A DNA stretch of 20,801 nt, from the NCBI GenBank assembly GCA_900554395.1, contig USHB01000006.1, positions 1-20,801 of the forward strand, in the 5' to 3' direction. Below, piece after piece: positions 7,885-15,856 of the stretch. Every line of letters begins with the position of its first letter. Position 1 is the stretch's first letter. A program made the translations under genes and the position numbers. This DNA comes from an uncultured Phascolarctobacterium sp. GTDB lineage: Bacteria; Bacillota; Negativicutes; Acidaminococcales; Acidaminococcaceae. Below the pieces are notes generated by a model. It saw only the letters and a list, made by a program, of their open reading frames with translations, searched no databases and was not told the DNA's origin.

Positions 7885-9540
7885 ATGAAACGGCATTTTA
7901 TCAAAGCATTTGCATTTAGCTGTGCTATAGCAAGCACGGCTATTCCTGCGTTTATAACTGAAGCTGCGCCGCCAATGGCAGACAATGCTGTTTGTTTTTA
8001 CAGTGCCTTTCCTAATGGCAGCACTGAAAATTATAGTACAGAAATAGCATCTGCTCCAAGATATTACGTTTTTGAAGAAAAAGGAAAACAAGGTTTAATA
8101 GACTCTTCTGGCAAAATGATAATTCCTGCTGCCAATTATGATAAAATATATAACATTTTCAAATATCATATAGTTGTTAAAAATGGCAAAAAATATGGAG
8201 CTGTTAATTTTGATGGCAAAGAAGTTGTAGCACCGCTTTACGAAAGATTAGGTTGCTATACTAAACATAATTTTATACAAGTCACATTAAAAGATAAATA
8301 TGGTCTTTTTGCATCCGACGGGACAGTTATTTTACCACCAGAATATGATTATGTATCTGTAGATGATAATGTTATAAAAGTTTTTTCTAACAAAAAAGTC
8401 GGTGTAACTGATTTAAACGGAAAAATAATCTTGCCCTGTGAATTTGATTCCATTCTTGTAAACGATAACATTATTGCTAAAAAAGATGAAAAATATTGGC
8501 AATATCAGATAAATGGAACATTAATAGGAGAAACTGATGCGCCAAAAACACCCGAAGAATTATTAAATTACAAACTTTCTAATGGTGGCCAAATTATTAA
8601 AGATGGCAAAAATTATAATGTAATTAATGCAGATGGAACACCAGGTGTATCTGTTAAAGCCGATTATATTGCACGTACAGATAATGGATTTTATGTTGTT
8701 AATAAAAATAAATATAGTTTTTACGATAGCAATTTTAATCTTGTCAATGAAGTCAAAGCTGATTCATTTACTCGTTTAGACAACGGTCTTTTTGCCATTA
8801 CACGTAAAAAAAGCGGTCTTTCTCTCGGAGGGCTTTTAAGTACCGCAATAGCATTTGGCACGGGCACTCCACTGTATCCGGGACAAGTTAACTGGATGCG
8901 GAGCAATATAAAAACCGGATATCTTGACAACACCGGTACAGAAATCATCCCCACCAAAAATGACTATAACGGCACTTTTTTTGAAGGACATTCACTTGTA
9001 ATGGTAAAGGATAAATTCGGTTATGTTGATACTGCCGGCAATTATCTTGTTCCTGCCGAATTTGATGATATAAGTGCATTCAGCTTCTATGACCCTGATG
9101 TAGTTATTGTAGAAAAAAACGATGATTATGGTTTTTATGATACTAAAAAAGGTTTATTTACAAGTGGTTACACTGCTGCAAGCAATTTTGTTAACGGACT
9201 TGCTCCGATAGCAATAACCGAAAATAAATGGGGTTATATCGACCGTTTGGGCAATAAAGTTATACGCCCCAAATTTGATATGGTAACACCATTTTTTGAT
9301 GAAAATGCAATGACCAAAATCAATGGCTATTACAGAATTATTAACAAAACCGGAGATACTGTAGCTAACTTGCAAACCGCCGAAGAAGCCGGTGCTTTAA
9401 AAGGCGGCAGCGCACCAATTAAAATTGACGGTAAATGGGGCATTATTTCCGATAATGGTACTATGCTTGTTGAACCAGTTTACAAAGACTTAAAAATTTT
9501 TAATGATTTTGATTCATACTTTTATAATTATCAAGAGTAA
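7885..9540 (+). CDS. Exported WG-repeat protein
   Basis: This is a 551-aa protein with a Sec signal peptide (about 1-27). At least seven degenerate WG-type repeats of roughly 35-45 aa follow, each of the form (Y/W)G-x-(I/V/L)-(D/N)-x-x-G-x-x-(I/L)-x-P-x-(Y/F)-(D/E). Clear examples are KQGLIDSSGKMIIPA, KYGAVNFDGKEVVAP, KYGLFASDGTVILPP, KFGYVDTAGNYLVPA, KWGYIDRLGNKVIRP and KWGIISDNGTMLVEP. The middle is less regular and has a short hydrophobic GGLLSTAIAFG stretch. WG repeats occur in surface and envelope proteins of unclear role. ATG 7885 is preferred to GTG 7876, because the AAGGTGAT ribosome site covers the latter. Codon use is much more AT-rich than in neighbours, suggesting transfer or weak selection. 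Confidence 0.85.
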   Translation: MKRHFIKAFAFSCAIASTAIPAFITEAAPPMADNAVCFYSAFPNGSTENYSTEIASAPRYYVFEEKGKQGLIDSSGKMIIPAANYDKIYNIFKYHIVVKNGKKYGAVNFDGKEVVAPLYERLGCYTKHNFIQVTLKDKYGLFASDGTVILPPEYDYVSVDDNVIKVFSNKKVGVTDLNGKIILPCEFDSILVNDNIIAKKDEKYWQYQINGTLIGETDAPKTPEELLNYKLSNGGQIIKDGKNYNVINADGTPGVSVKADYIARTDNGFYVVNKNKYSFYDSNFNLVNEVKADSFTRLDNGLFAITRKKSGLSLGGLLSTAIAFGTGTPLYPGQVNWMRSNIKTGYLDNTGTEIIPTKNDYNGTFFEGHSLVMVKDKFGYVDTAGNYLVPAEFDDISAFSFYDPDVVIVEKNDDYGFYDTKKGLFTSGYTAASNFVNGLAPIAITENKWGYIDRLGNKVIRPKFDMVTPFFDENAMTKINGYYRIINKTGDTVANLQTAEEAGALKGGSAPIKIDGKWGIISDNGTMLVEPVYKDLKIFNDFDSYFYNYQE

Positions 9541-9550
9541 CTCATAATAT

Positions 9551-9583
9551 AAAAATCCCACGGAAATTTCCGTGGGATTTTTT
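9551..9583. terminator. Bidirectional terminator between the WG gene and metQ
   Basis: A perfect 13-bp stem (9551-9563 with 9570-9582) has a 6-nt loop, with A-runs on the left and T-runs on the right. It can terminate both convergent genes, which end 10 and 26 nt away. Confidence 0.88.
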
Positions 9584-9608
9584 GCTGCTTAATTTACACA
9601 GTTTTTTA

Positions 9609-10421
9609 TTAAAATGCCGGTACAACAGCGCCTTTGTAGGTTTCTTCAATGAATTTTTTAGTTTCGGGGCTGGTAAGGGCTTTGGCAAGTTTTTGCAGTT
9701 CCGGACGGTTTTCATCGCCTTTGCGGATAGCTACAACGTTGGAATACGGAGATTCTTTAGGTTCGGTAAAGAGGGAATCTTTAACCGGGTTCAGTTTTGC
9801 TTCCATTGCAAAGTTAGAGTTGATTACGGAATAATCAACATCGTTCATGGAACGCGGCAAAAGTGCAGCTTCGATTTCCACGATTTCAACGTTTTTCGGG
9901 TTGTCAACAATATCAGCCGGAGTAGCGGTAATGGTTACGCCGTCTTTCAGTTTCAAAATATTTGCGCTCTGCAAAAGCATAAGTGCGCGGCCGCCGTTGG
10001 TCGGGTCGTTAGGAATGGCAACTTTTGCGCCCTGCGGCATTTCATTAAGAGATTTGAATTTAGCGGAATAAATGCCCATCGGTTCGATATGCACTTTGGT
10101 TAAGGTAACAAGCGGCATATTGCGTTCTTTGGCAAATTCTTCAAGATAAGGGATGTGCTGGAAGAAGTTAGCGTCAATTTCCTTGTCATTCAAAGAAAGG
10201 TTCGGTTTAACATAATCACTAAATTCGATAATTTGCAGGTCAACGCCTTCTTTGGCAAGCATCGGTTTAACAAAGTTCAGCAGTTCGGCATGAGGCACCG
10301 GGGTTGCGCCAACTTTCAGAACGGTTTTGCCGTCTTCGGATTTTGTTTCGCTGCCGCCGCAGCCGGCAACGAGAAGTGCCAGCGTTAATACTGCGCACAG
10401 CACAAGCAGGATTTTTTTCAT
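9609..10421 (-). CDS. metQ: MetQ/NlpA-family methionine-binding lipoprotein
   Basis: This is a 270-aa substrate-binding lipoprotein of an ABC methionine importer (MetNIQ). The lipobox LVAGC places the lipidated cysteine at residue 21. The mature chain has the NlpA signature: LKVGATPVPHAELL, then LNDKEIDANFFQHIPYLEEF, VAIPNDPTNGGRAL, and a C-terminal SPETKKFIEETYKGAVVPAF. AAGGAG lies about 10 nt before the ATG. It is transcribed alone behind a SAM-I riboswitch, so it should be expressed when SAM is low, which strongly supports methionine as ligand. No metN or metI lies in the window, so the ATPase and permease must be encoded elsewhere. Confidence 0.93.
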   Translation of the reverse strand: MKKILLVLCAVLTLALLVAGCGGSETKSEDGKTVLKVGATPVPHAELLNFVKPMLAKEGVDLQIIEFSDYVKPNLSLNDKEIDANFFQHIPYLEEFAKERNMPLVTLTKVHIEPMGIYSAKFKSLNEMPQGAKVAIPNDPTNGGRALMLLQSANILKLKDGVTITATPADIVDNPKNVEIVEIEAALLPRSMNDVDYSVINSNFAMEAKLNPVKDSLFTEPKESPYSNVVAIRKGDENRPELQKLAKALTSPETKKFIEETYKGAVVPAF

Positions 10422-10480
10422 CGTAACATCTCTCCTTTAAAAATTTTTACACACTGCACAATAACGAAAGCAATAAAAAA

Positions 10481-10500
10481 GCTCTTTCCGAGGAAAGAGC
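10481..10500 (-). terminator. Riboswitch-controlled terminator of metQ
   Basis: An 8-bp stem GCTCTTTC/GAAAGAGC with a 4-nt loop (CTCG on the transcript) is followed on the minus strand by TTTTTTATTG. Its GAGGAAAG complement (10490-10497) can pair instead with 10511-10518, forming the antiterminator. Confidence 0.9.
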
Positions 10501-10515
10501 GTATAGTTTACTTTC

Positions 10516-10614
10516 CTCTCATCTATCAAGAATTTTCTTGCAGGATTTAGCACCATGGCATAGCCTGGTTGCCGGGTTTCATTGGGCCTGTCCCTCAACC
10601 GCTCTCGATAAGAG
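10516..10614 (-). ncRNA. SAM-I (S-box) riboswitch aptamer
   Basis: Read on the minus strand, the S-box core is unmistakable: GAGAGCGGTTGAGGGA, then GGCCCAATGAAACCCGGCAA, then GGTGCTAAATCCTGC. P1 is formed by CTCTTATC (10607-10614) and GATGAGAG (10516-10523), with one G-U pair. The 3' arm of P1 overlaps the antiterminator arm GAGGAAAG (10511-10518). When SAM binds, P1 is held and the terminator at 10481-10500 forms. Without SAM the antiterminator forms and metQ is read. This is the usual off-switch logic for methionine uptake genes. Confidence 0.96.
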
Positions 10615-10635
10615 TGTGTTTATTAAGATGAAATT

Positions 10636-10664
10636 ATAATACAGCAATACCGTAATCTTGTCAA
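10636..10664 (-). promoter_or_regulatory. metQ riboswitch promoter
   Basis: TTGACA (10659-10664) and TATTAT (10636-10641) on the minus strand have an ideal 17-bp spacer. Transcription would start near 10629, about 15 nt before the riboswitch P1 stem. Confidence 0.82.
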
Positions 10665-10709
10665 CAAAAATTTACAGTTTTGCAAAAACAGTTCTTTTAA
10701 AAATCTATT

Positions 10710-11273
10710 TTATTCTTTACTGTATCTGGCAATGCCAACCTTGTAAAAATCATTGCCCTGCGCGTCAACGCAGACGATTGCCGGAAAATCCTCAACTTCA
10801 TAACGGCGGATGGCTTCCGGCCCCAAATCTTCGTAGGCAATCATTTCTTCACCTTTAATGGATTGGGAAATTACTGCCGCCGTGCCGCCGACAGCTACAA
10901 AATACACAGCGCCGTATTTAACGCAGGCCTCAATAACTTCCCGGCTGCGGGAGCCTTTGCCAATCATGCCGCGCATTCCCTGCTCTATCAGCGTCGGCGT
11001 GTATTTATCCATGCGCCCGCTGGTTGTGGGGCCTGCACTGCCTACAATTTCGCCCGGTTTGGTTGGCGAAGGGCCTACATAATACACAACCTGCCCTTTA
11101 ATGTCAAACGGCAGTTCCCTGCCTGCCGCCAGGGCTTCCGTCATGCGTTTGTGGGCAGCATCGCGCGCCGTATAAACCGGCCCGGTAATGCGCACAACGT
11201 CACCGGCACGCAGGTTTTTAACAGTTTCTTCCGTAAGCGGGGTTGTAATATGTTTAATTTGTGCTTCTGACAT
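10710..11273 (-). CDS. fumB: Class I fumarate hydratase, beta subunit
   Basis: This 187-aa protein corresponds to the C-terminal domain of iron-sulfur (class I) fumarases. Family motifs are RAGDVVRITGPVYTARDAAHKR at about 22-43, VGPSPTKPG, GPTTSGRMD, and the GKGSRS segment. Together with the alpha subunit it interconverts fumarate and malate in the cytoplasm. AAGGAGG lies 7 nt before the ATG and overlaps the alpha stop, so the two are translated in step. L-tartrate dehydratase has the same two-subunit form. The adjoining malic enzyme, which uses the same malate pool, makes fumarase the better call. No clear terminator follows; the metQ promoter lies only about 45 nt beyond. Confidence 0.88.
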   Translation of the reverse strand: MSEAQIKHITTPLTEETVKNLRAGDVVRITGPVYTARDAAHKRMTEALAAGRELPFDIKGQVVYYVGPSPTKPGEIVGSAGPTTSGRMDKYTPTLIEQGMRGMIGKGSRSREVIEACVKYGAVYFVAVGGTAAVISQSIKGEEMIAYEDLGPEAIRRYEVEDFPAIVCVDAQGNDFYKVGIARYSKE

Positions 11274-11285
11274 TATTACCCCTCC

Positions 11286-12131
11286 TTACAGTACGGCAAA
11301 CGCGCGGCGGGCAGCGTGGCAGTTAAGGTTTACAGCCACCGGCAGTGCGCCGATATGCGTGGGTGCGTATTCGATATTTACGGCAGCGGCAGTTGTTGTG
11401 CCGCCAAGCCCGGCAGGGCCGATGCCGGTTTTATTGATGCGTTCCAGAAGTTCTTCTTCCAGTTTTGCATAACGCTCATCTTTATTATGTTCGCCAATGG
11501 GGCGCGTTAAGGAATATTTGGCAAGTTCTGCGCAGCGTTCCATATTGCCGCCAATGCCTACACCGACAGTTACCGGCGGGCAGGGGTTAGGGCCTGCTTT
11601 GCGCACGGTATCAAGCACAAATTCAATTACGCCCTCTACTCCGTCGGCAGGTTTTAACATTTTCATTGCGCCCATGTTTTCGCTGCCGCAGCCTTTGGGC
11701 GCTACGGTAATTTTTACTTTATCGCCCGGCACAATGCGGGTATGGATAATGGCAGGCGTGTTGTCCTGCGTATTTTTGCGGTCAAACAGCGGGTCATTAA
11801 CGGAAGATTTACGCAGATAGCCTTTGGTATAGCCTTCCGCAACACCGGCGTGCACAGCTTCTTCCAGTGCGCCGCCTGTAAAATGCACCTCCTGCCCTAT
11901 TTCCAAAAACACCACGGCAAGCCCGGTATCCTGGCACAGCGGTACATCTTTGGCTTTGGCAAGTTCTGCATTTTCTATAATTGTGCCTAAAATTTCCTGC
12001 CCCAGCGGAGATTCTTCTGTTTTTACGCAGTTTTTAAAATGCTCCAGCAAATCCTGCGGCAGGTAATAACAGGCATCGCAGCACAGTCTGGCAACGGCTG
12101 CGGTAATTTCAGCAACATTTACTTCGCGCAT
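11286..12131 (-). CDS. fumA: Class I fumarate hydratase, alpha subunit
   Basis: This is a 281-aa protein of the 4Fe-4S hydro-lyase alpha family. Cysteines C66 (in PLCQDTG), C184 (in GPNPCPP) and C271 (near the C-terminus) are spaced like the cluster ligands of single-chain class I fumarases. The motif APKGCGSENMGAMKML (144-159) and VGVGIGGNMERC (189-200) are also characteristic. It is split from the beta subunit, as is common in anaerobes. It begins 9 nt after the malic enzyme stop and ends 12 nt before the beta start, forming a compact three-gene operon. The labile cluster implies oxygen sensitivity, consistent with an anaerobe. Tartrate dehydratase is the main alternative. Confidence 0.9.
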   Translation of the reverse strand: MREVNVAEITAAVARLCCDACYYLPQDLLEHFKNCVKTEESPLGQEILGTIIENAELAKAKDVPLCQDTGLAVVFLEIGQEVHFTGGALEEAVHAGVAEGYTKGYLRKSSVNDPLFDRKNTQDNTPAIIHTRIVPGDKVKITVAPKGCGSENMGAMKMLKPADGVEGVIEFVLDTVRKAGPNPCPPVTVGVGIGGNMERCAELAKYSLTRPIGEHNKDERYAKLEEELLERINKTGIGPAGLGGTTTAAAVNIEYAPTHIGALPVAVNLNCHAARRAFAVL

Positions 12132-12140
12132 GGCCGCCCC

Positions 12141-13367
12141 TTATCTGCCTACGCGTTTCAGCGTATTGGCATACACAACTTCCGGGTCTACCTGTACGCG
12201 CGCCACTCCGGTTTCCATGGCAGCTTTGGCAACAGCGGCTGCAACGGCAGGTGCAACGCGCGGGTCAAAGGCATCCGGCACAACGTAATCTGCACGCAGG
12301 TCTTTCTCGTCAATAAGGTTGGCAATGGCATAAACAGCCGCCACCTTCATTTCTTCATTAATTGCGCGCGCACGCACATCAATAGCGCCGCGGAACACGC
12401 CCGGGAATACGGTTACATTGTTAACCTGGTTCGGGCTGTCGCTGCGGCCGGTGCCTGCAACGGCAGCGCCTGCGGCAATGGCATCGGCATAAGTGGTTTC
12501 CGGCACAGGGTTTGCCATGCCGAAAACAATAGCCTTATCAGCCATGCTGGCAATAATTTCTTTGGTAAACAGATTCGGACCGGATACGCCGAGCAGCACA
12601 TCCGCACCTTTGGCAACATCTGCCAGAGTGCCTTTTTCCATATTCGGATTGGTAACTTCGGAAAGATGGCGCTGAATTTTATCAAGTTTGGCATCAATGC
12701 CTTTATACAAAGCGCCCACACGTTCTACCATAATAACGTTTTTGGCGCCCATGCTCACAAGCAGCCTGCCAATGGCAGAACCTGCAGCGCCGCAGCCGTT
12801 AACAACAACTTTTACGTCTTTAATATCTTTTTTTACATAGCGCAGCGCGCCGATAACGGCAGACAGGCAGGCAATGGCAGTGCCGTGCTGGTCATCGTGG
12901 AATACCGGAATATCGCAAATTTCGCGCAGGCGGTCTTCAATTTCATAGCATTTCGGAGAAGAAAAATCTTCGAGGTTAATGCCTGCAAAAGTAGGCTGTA
13001 AACGGCGCACGGTTTCTATAATTTCTTCAGTGTCTTTGGTATCTATGCAAATAGGAATGGCATCAACATCGCCAAAGGTTTTAAACAGCACAGCTTTGCC
13101 TTCCATAACAGGCATAGCGGCTTCAGGACCGATATCGCCAAGCCCCAGCACGCGCGTGCCGTCACTGACGATGGCTACCGTGTTGCCGCGGCAGGTATAT
13201 AAAAACGAAAGTTCCTTATTTTCTTTTATAGCCTTGCAGGGTTCTGCAACGCCCGGCGTATAAGCCAGCGATAAATCGTCGCGGTTATTGAGCGGCACTT
13301 TGCAGGAAACTGCCAGCATACCGTTTTTTTCAGCATGGAATTTAATGGCTTCTTCAACAAATGACAT
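12141..13367 (-). CDS. Malic enzyme (malate to pyruvate plus CO2)
   Basis: This 408-aa oxidative decarboxylase is of the short bacterial type, without the phosphotransacetylase domain found in MaeB. Catalytic Y36 lies in AYTPGVAEPC and K91 in EGKAVLFK. Metal ligands are E133-D134 (NLEDF) and D158-D159 (FHDDQHGT). The dinucleotide-binding loop is GCGAAG at 191-196. NAD or NADP preference cannot be read with certainty; the acidic residue in MVER after the second strand slightly favours NAD. The ATG has GAGGGGG upstream and a good promoter. It is first in an operon with both fumarase subunits, so the unit connects pyruvate, malate and fumarate, useful for C4-dicarboxylate metabolism in either direction. 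Confidence 0.92.
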   Translation of the reverse strand: MSFVEEAIKFHAEKNGMLAVSCKVPLNNRDDLSLAYTPGVAEPCKAIKENKELSFLYTCRGNTVAIVSDGTRVLGLGDIGPEAAMPVMEGKAVLFKTFGDVDAIPICIDTKDTEEIIETVRRLQPTFAGINLEDFSSPKCYEIEDRLREICDIPVFHDDQHGTAIACLSAVIGALRYVKKDIKDVKVVVNGCGAAGSAIGRLLVSMGAKNVIMVERVGALYKGIDAKLDKIQRHLSEVTNPNMEKGTLADVAKGADVLLGVSGPNLFTKEIIASMADKAIVFGMANPVPETTYADAIAAGAAVAGTGRSDSPNQVNNVTVFPGVFRGAIDVRARAINEEMKVAAVYAIANLIDEKDLRADYVVPDAFDPRVAPAVAAAVAKAAMETGVARVQVDPEVVYANTLKRVGR

Positions 13368-13407
13368 ATCAAATACCCCCTCGTTATTTATTTGGTGTAT
13401 ACTATAT

Positions 13408-13436
13408 ATTTTATAACGTACACTTTAATTTGGCAA
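13408..13436 (-). promoter_or_regulatory. Promoter of the malic enzyme-fumarase operon
   Basis: TTGCCA (13431-13436) and TAAAAT (13408-13413) on the minus strand are 17 bp apart. The start codon is about 40 nt downstream. A loose GTGTA/TACAC dyad flanks the -10 but is too short to call an operator. Confidence 0.65.
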
Positions 13437-13439
13437 GTT

Positions 13440-13931
13440 CTAATCATTAACCTTCAAACGAATAATTTCCGCCGATGGTTTCTCGCCTTCTTTAAGGTTC
13501 AGCACGGCAAAAGTTGCACCTTCCGCACTGCGCGGTTTGGCAGGGCTGCCCGGATTTACCAGCAGCACATCGCCGTACCATTTTACAAGCGGCACATGCG
13601 TATGCCCGAAAACAACAATATCTGCTTCCAGACGGTGCGCCCACCATACAAGCTCCTGCGGATTGCCGCCGTGCAAATAACGGTGCCCGTGCGTAAGCCA
13701 GATATTAAACCCTTCAAAATATAAAAATTCATCCGGGTTGACCGTTTCGTCGCCAAAATCACAGTTGCCGCCCACAGCCGTAACATCAAGCCCGGTCTGC
13801 GCCTGCAAATACAGTGCGTCACGCCCGTAATCGCCGGTATGCAGCCAGCGTTCCACGGGCGGCGTTGCCGTAATTATGCGGCGCATTGCCTGCGTGCTGC
13901 CGTGGGTATCTCCAGTTAAGCCTATTTTCAT
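13440..13931 (-). CDS. YfcE/MJ0936-type metallophosphoesterase
   Basis: This 163-aa calcineurin-like phosphoesterase has the full set of metal-site motifs: GDTHG (7-11), HTGDYGRD, GGNCDF, LTHGHR and FGHTHVP, ending with NPGSPAKPRS. Family members hydrolyse phosphodiesters in vitro, but physiological substrates are mostly unknown. The ATG overlaps the stop of the rdgB gene by four bases (ATGA), so translation is coupled. The pairing of rdgB with this phosphoesterase is common in Firmicutes. It is last in a four-gene operon, and no hairpin terminator is visible in the 72 nt before the next gene. Confidence 0.9.
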   Translation of the reverse strand: MKIGLTGDTHGSTQAMRRIITATPPVERWLHTGDYGRDALYLQAQTGLDVTAVGGNCDFGDETVNPDEFLYFEGFNIWLTHGHRYLHGGNPQELVWWAHRLEADIVVFGHTHVPLVKWYGDVLLVNPGSPAKPRSAEGATFAVLNLKEGEKPSAEIIRLKVND

Positions 13932-14518
13932 TTTACTTTCTTCCAGTTAGCAATTAATTTTTTTACGGCTTTGCCGCGGTGGCTAATTTTATTTTTTTCT
14001 TCCGGCGTTGCCTCGCCAAGCCCCATGTGCAGTTCGGTAGACCAGAACAGCGGGTCATACCCGAAGCCGTTATCGCCCAAAGGCTCATGCAAAAGCATGC
14101 CTTCGCAGATGCCGTCAGTTTCCACCTGAACTTTGCCGTCAGCACCGGCCACACATAAAGCGCAGCGGAAGCGGCAGGTACGTTTAACCTGCAATTTCAT
14201 GTTTGCCAAAAGCAGTTCATTGTTTTCCTTATCCGTTGCTTTTTCACCGGCATAACGCGCGCTGCGCACGCCCGGCGCACCGTCCAGCGCCTGTACTTCC
14301 AGCCCGCTGTCATCGGCAATGCAGGTCATGCCGGTAGCTTTGGCATAATACGTTGCCTTCAAGCGCGCATTGGCGGCAAAAGTGCGCCCGTTTTCTTCCG
14401 GCGCTTCAATGTCCGGCCATTCAGCCAGATAATGCAGCTCTACCTCCATATCTTTCAGCATTTCCTTAAATTCTTCCAGTTTACCCGGATTGCTTGTCGC
14501 AATTACAATTTCTTTCAC
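13928..14518 (-). CDS. rdgB: XTP/dITP pyrophosphatase (RdgB/HAM1)
   Basis: This 196-aa house-cleaning enzyme hydrolyses dITP, ITP and XTP to monophosphates, keeping deaminated purines out of DNA and RNA. Motifs are SNPGKLEEFKEML (9-21), ADDSGLEVQALDGAPGVRSARYAG, FGYDPLFW and SHRGKAVKKL. The start is GTG at 14516-14518, with GGAG 9 nt upstream. It lies 18 nt after the HDAC-family gene and overlaps the phosphoesterase by ATGA, so it is part of the same transcript. Confidence 0.94.
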   Translation of the reverse strand: MKEIVIATSNPGKLEEFKEMLKDMEVELHYLAEWPDIEAPEENGRTFAANARLKATYYAKATGMTCIADDSGLEVQALDGAPGVRSARYAGEKATDKENNELLLANMKLQVKRTCRFRCALCVAGADGKVQVETDGICEGMLLHEPLGDNGFGYDPLFWSTELHMGLGEATPEEKNKISHRGKAVKKLIANWKKVK

Positions 14519-14536
14519 TTCTGGTTACTCCAATCT

Positions 14537-15856
14537 TTAAATGGTTTCCACAACGCCCGTATCCGGGTGCTGCACTAAAATATATTTATATTCGCAGCTT
14601 TGTTTGGCGCGCAGTGCGTCATCATAGGCTGCTTTTTGGCAATCCGCGCAGGTATCGCGGTGCAGGCATACCACATAAGCGCTCTGGTCGCCGTAACGCG
14701 TGCCGCGCGCACTGGTGGCAATGCTCATCCAGCCGCTGCATTTATGGCAGTAATGCGCTGTTTCCAGCTGCTCCTCGCGGATGCCTTCTTCGTCATAGTA
14801 AATGCCCTTGCGGCGCTGCCATGTTTTGCCGCATTTATCAAGCAGCATTTTGCTGACTTCCCCGCGGGTGTGCCAAATGTTGCCCACCTGCTCTATAAGC
14901 TGTTCCACGCGCGTCATGCAGCGCGGATCCGGCGTGCGCAGGGCGCGGATGTCCGGTTCAATAACATTGCTGTAATCCATCTCTGCCATGGCAAGAATTA
15001 TGCCGGTGTTGACATAAGGCAGCGCAGCTTCAATGGAATAACCGCCTTCAAGCACGGCAATATCCGCTTTTAATTTATCTGCAAGCGCAGCATAGCCATG
15101 CGCCGTTACGCTCATGGAAGCGAGCGGGTCGCTGAAATGGTTATCCTGCCCGGCGGAATTTATGATGAGTTCCGGTTCAAAATCATCAAGCACCGGTTTA
15201 ATAAGCCCGTCAAACAAACGGTGTATTTCTTTATCGCCGCTGCCGGGCAAAAGCGGCAGGTTTAAATTATAGCCCCACGCCGCAGGGCTGCCCGCTTCAT
15301 CCGGAAAACCGGTACCCGGGTACAAGGTGCGCCCGTCCTGATGGAAGGAAATATACAGCACGTTGGGGTCATGGTAAAAAACATCCTGGCTGCCATCGCC
15401 GTGGTGTACGTCCGTATCGACAACGGCAATTTTTTTAATGCCGTAGCGGCTGCGCAGATATTCCACCATTACAGCTTCTATGTTAATAGTGCAGAATCCG
15501 CGTATGCCGTGAACAATGCGCATGGCATGGTGTCCCGGCGGACGCACAAGCGCAAAGGCGCGCTTAACTTCGCCGCTCATTACGGCATCTGCCGCCGTTA
15601 AGCAGCCGCCTGCCGATGCAAGATGCGCCGGCGTGATGAGTTTTGCTATTGATGGCACGCCGACGTGGGCGCGCTGCAAATCGTTAATTTCCGCCATACG
15701 CAGGCGGTATTCGCGTATTTCCGGACGGTCGAACAAACCTTCTTCCGTAAGCTGGTCGCGCGTGTATAACAGTCTTTCCTGCCGCTCGGGGTGTCCCGGG
15801 CTAATCATCCAGTCAAAAGCGGGAAAGAACACCAAACCTAAATTTGCCTGTTTCAA
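14537..15856 (-). CDS. HDAC-family deacetylase with four-cysteine C-terminal extension
   Basis: This 439-aa protein has an arginase-fold histone deacetylase/AcuC domain over residues 5-290. Catalytic residues are intact: PPGHHA (106-111), DTDVHHGDG (zinc ligands D149 and H151), D238 in SAGQD, and the transition-state tyrosine Y273 in GGY. Bacterial members remove acetyl or other acyl groups from lysine, polyamines or small amides. The last 150 aa are not part of the usual domain. They hold CHKC (370-373) and CADC (403-406), a possible zinc-binding knuckle pair. The start is TTG, with GGGAGGTGG upstream. It overlaps the HyuA-like stop by four bases (TTGA). Substrate is unknown. Confidence 0.88.
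   Translation of the reverse strand: MKQANLGLVFFPAFDWMISPGHPERQERLLYTRDQLTEEGLFDRPEIREYRLRMAEINDLQRAHVGVPSIAKLITPAHLASAGGCLTAADAVMSGEVKRAFALVRPPGHHAMRIVHGIRGFCTINIEAVMVEYLRSRYGIKKIAVVDTDVHHGDGSQDVFYHDPNVLYISFHQDGRTLYPGTGFPDEAGSPAAWGYNLNLPLLPGSGDKEIHRLFDGLIKPVLDDFEPELIINSAGQDNHFSDPLASMSVTAHGYAALADKLKADIAVLEGGYSIEAALPYVNTGIILAMAEMDYSNVIEPDIRALRTPDPRCMTRVEQLIEQVGNIWHTRGEVSKMLLDKCGKTWQRRKGIYYDEEGIREEQLETAHYCHKCSGWMSIATSARGTRYGDQSAYVVCLHRDTCADCQKAAYDDALRAKQSCEYKYILVQHPDTGVVETI

Noticed and set aside
9551..9583. Palindrome between the WG gene and metQ as an attachment or insertion site
   Set aside because: Flanking A and T runs and position between two stop codons make it a plain bidirectional terminator; no duplication or transposase is seen.
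12039..13001. 320-codon open frame on the plus strand opposite malic enzyme and fumarase alpha
   Set aside because: It is antisense to two clearly conserved enzymes, has no ribosome site, and its sequence is rich in Asn, Phe, His and Gly without any recognisable domain. It arises from the codon bias of the real genes.
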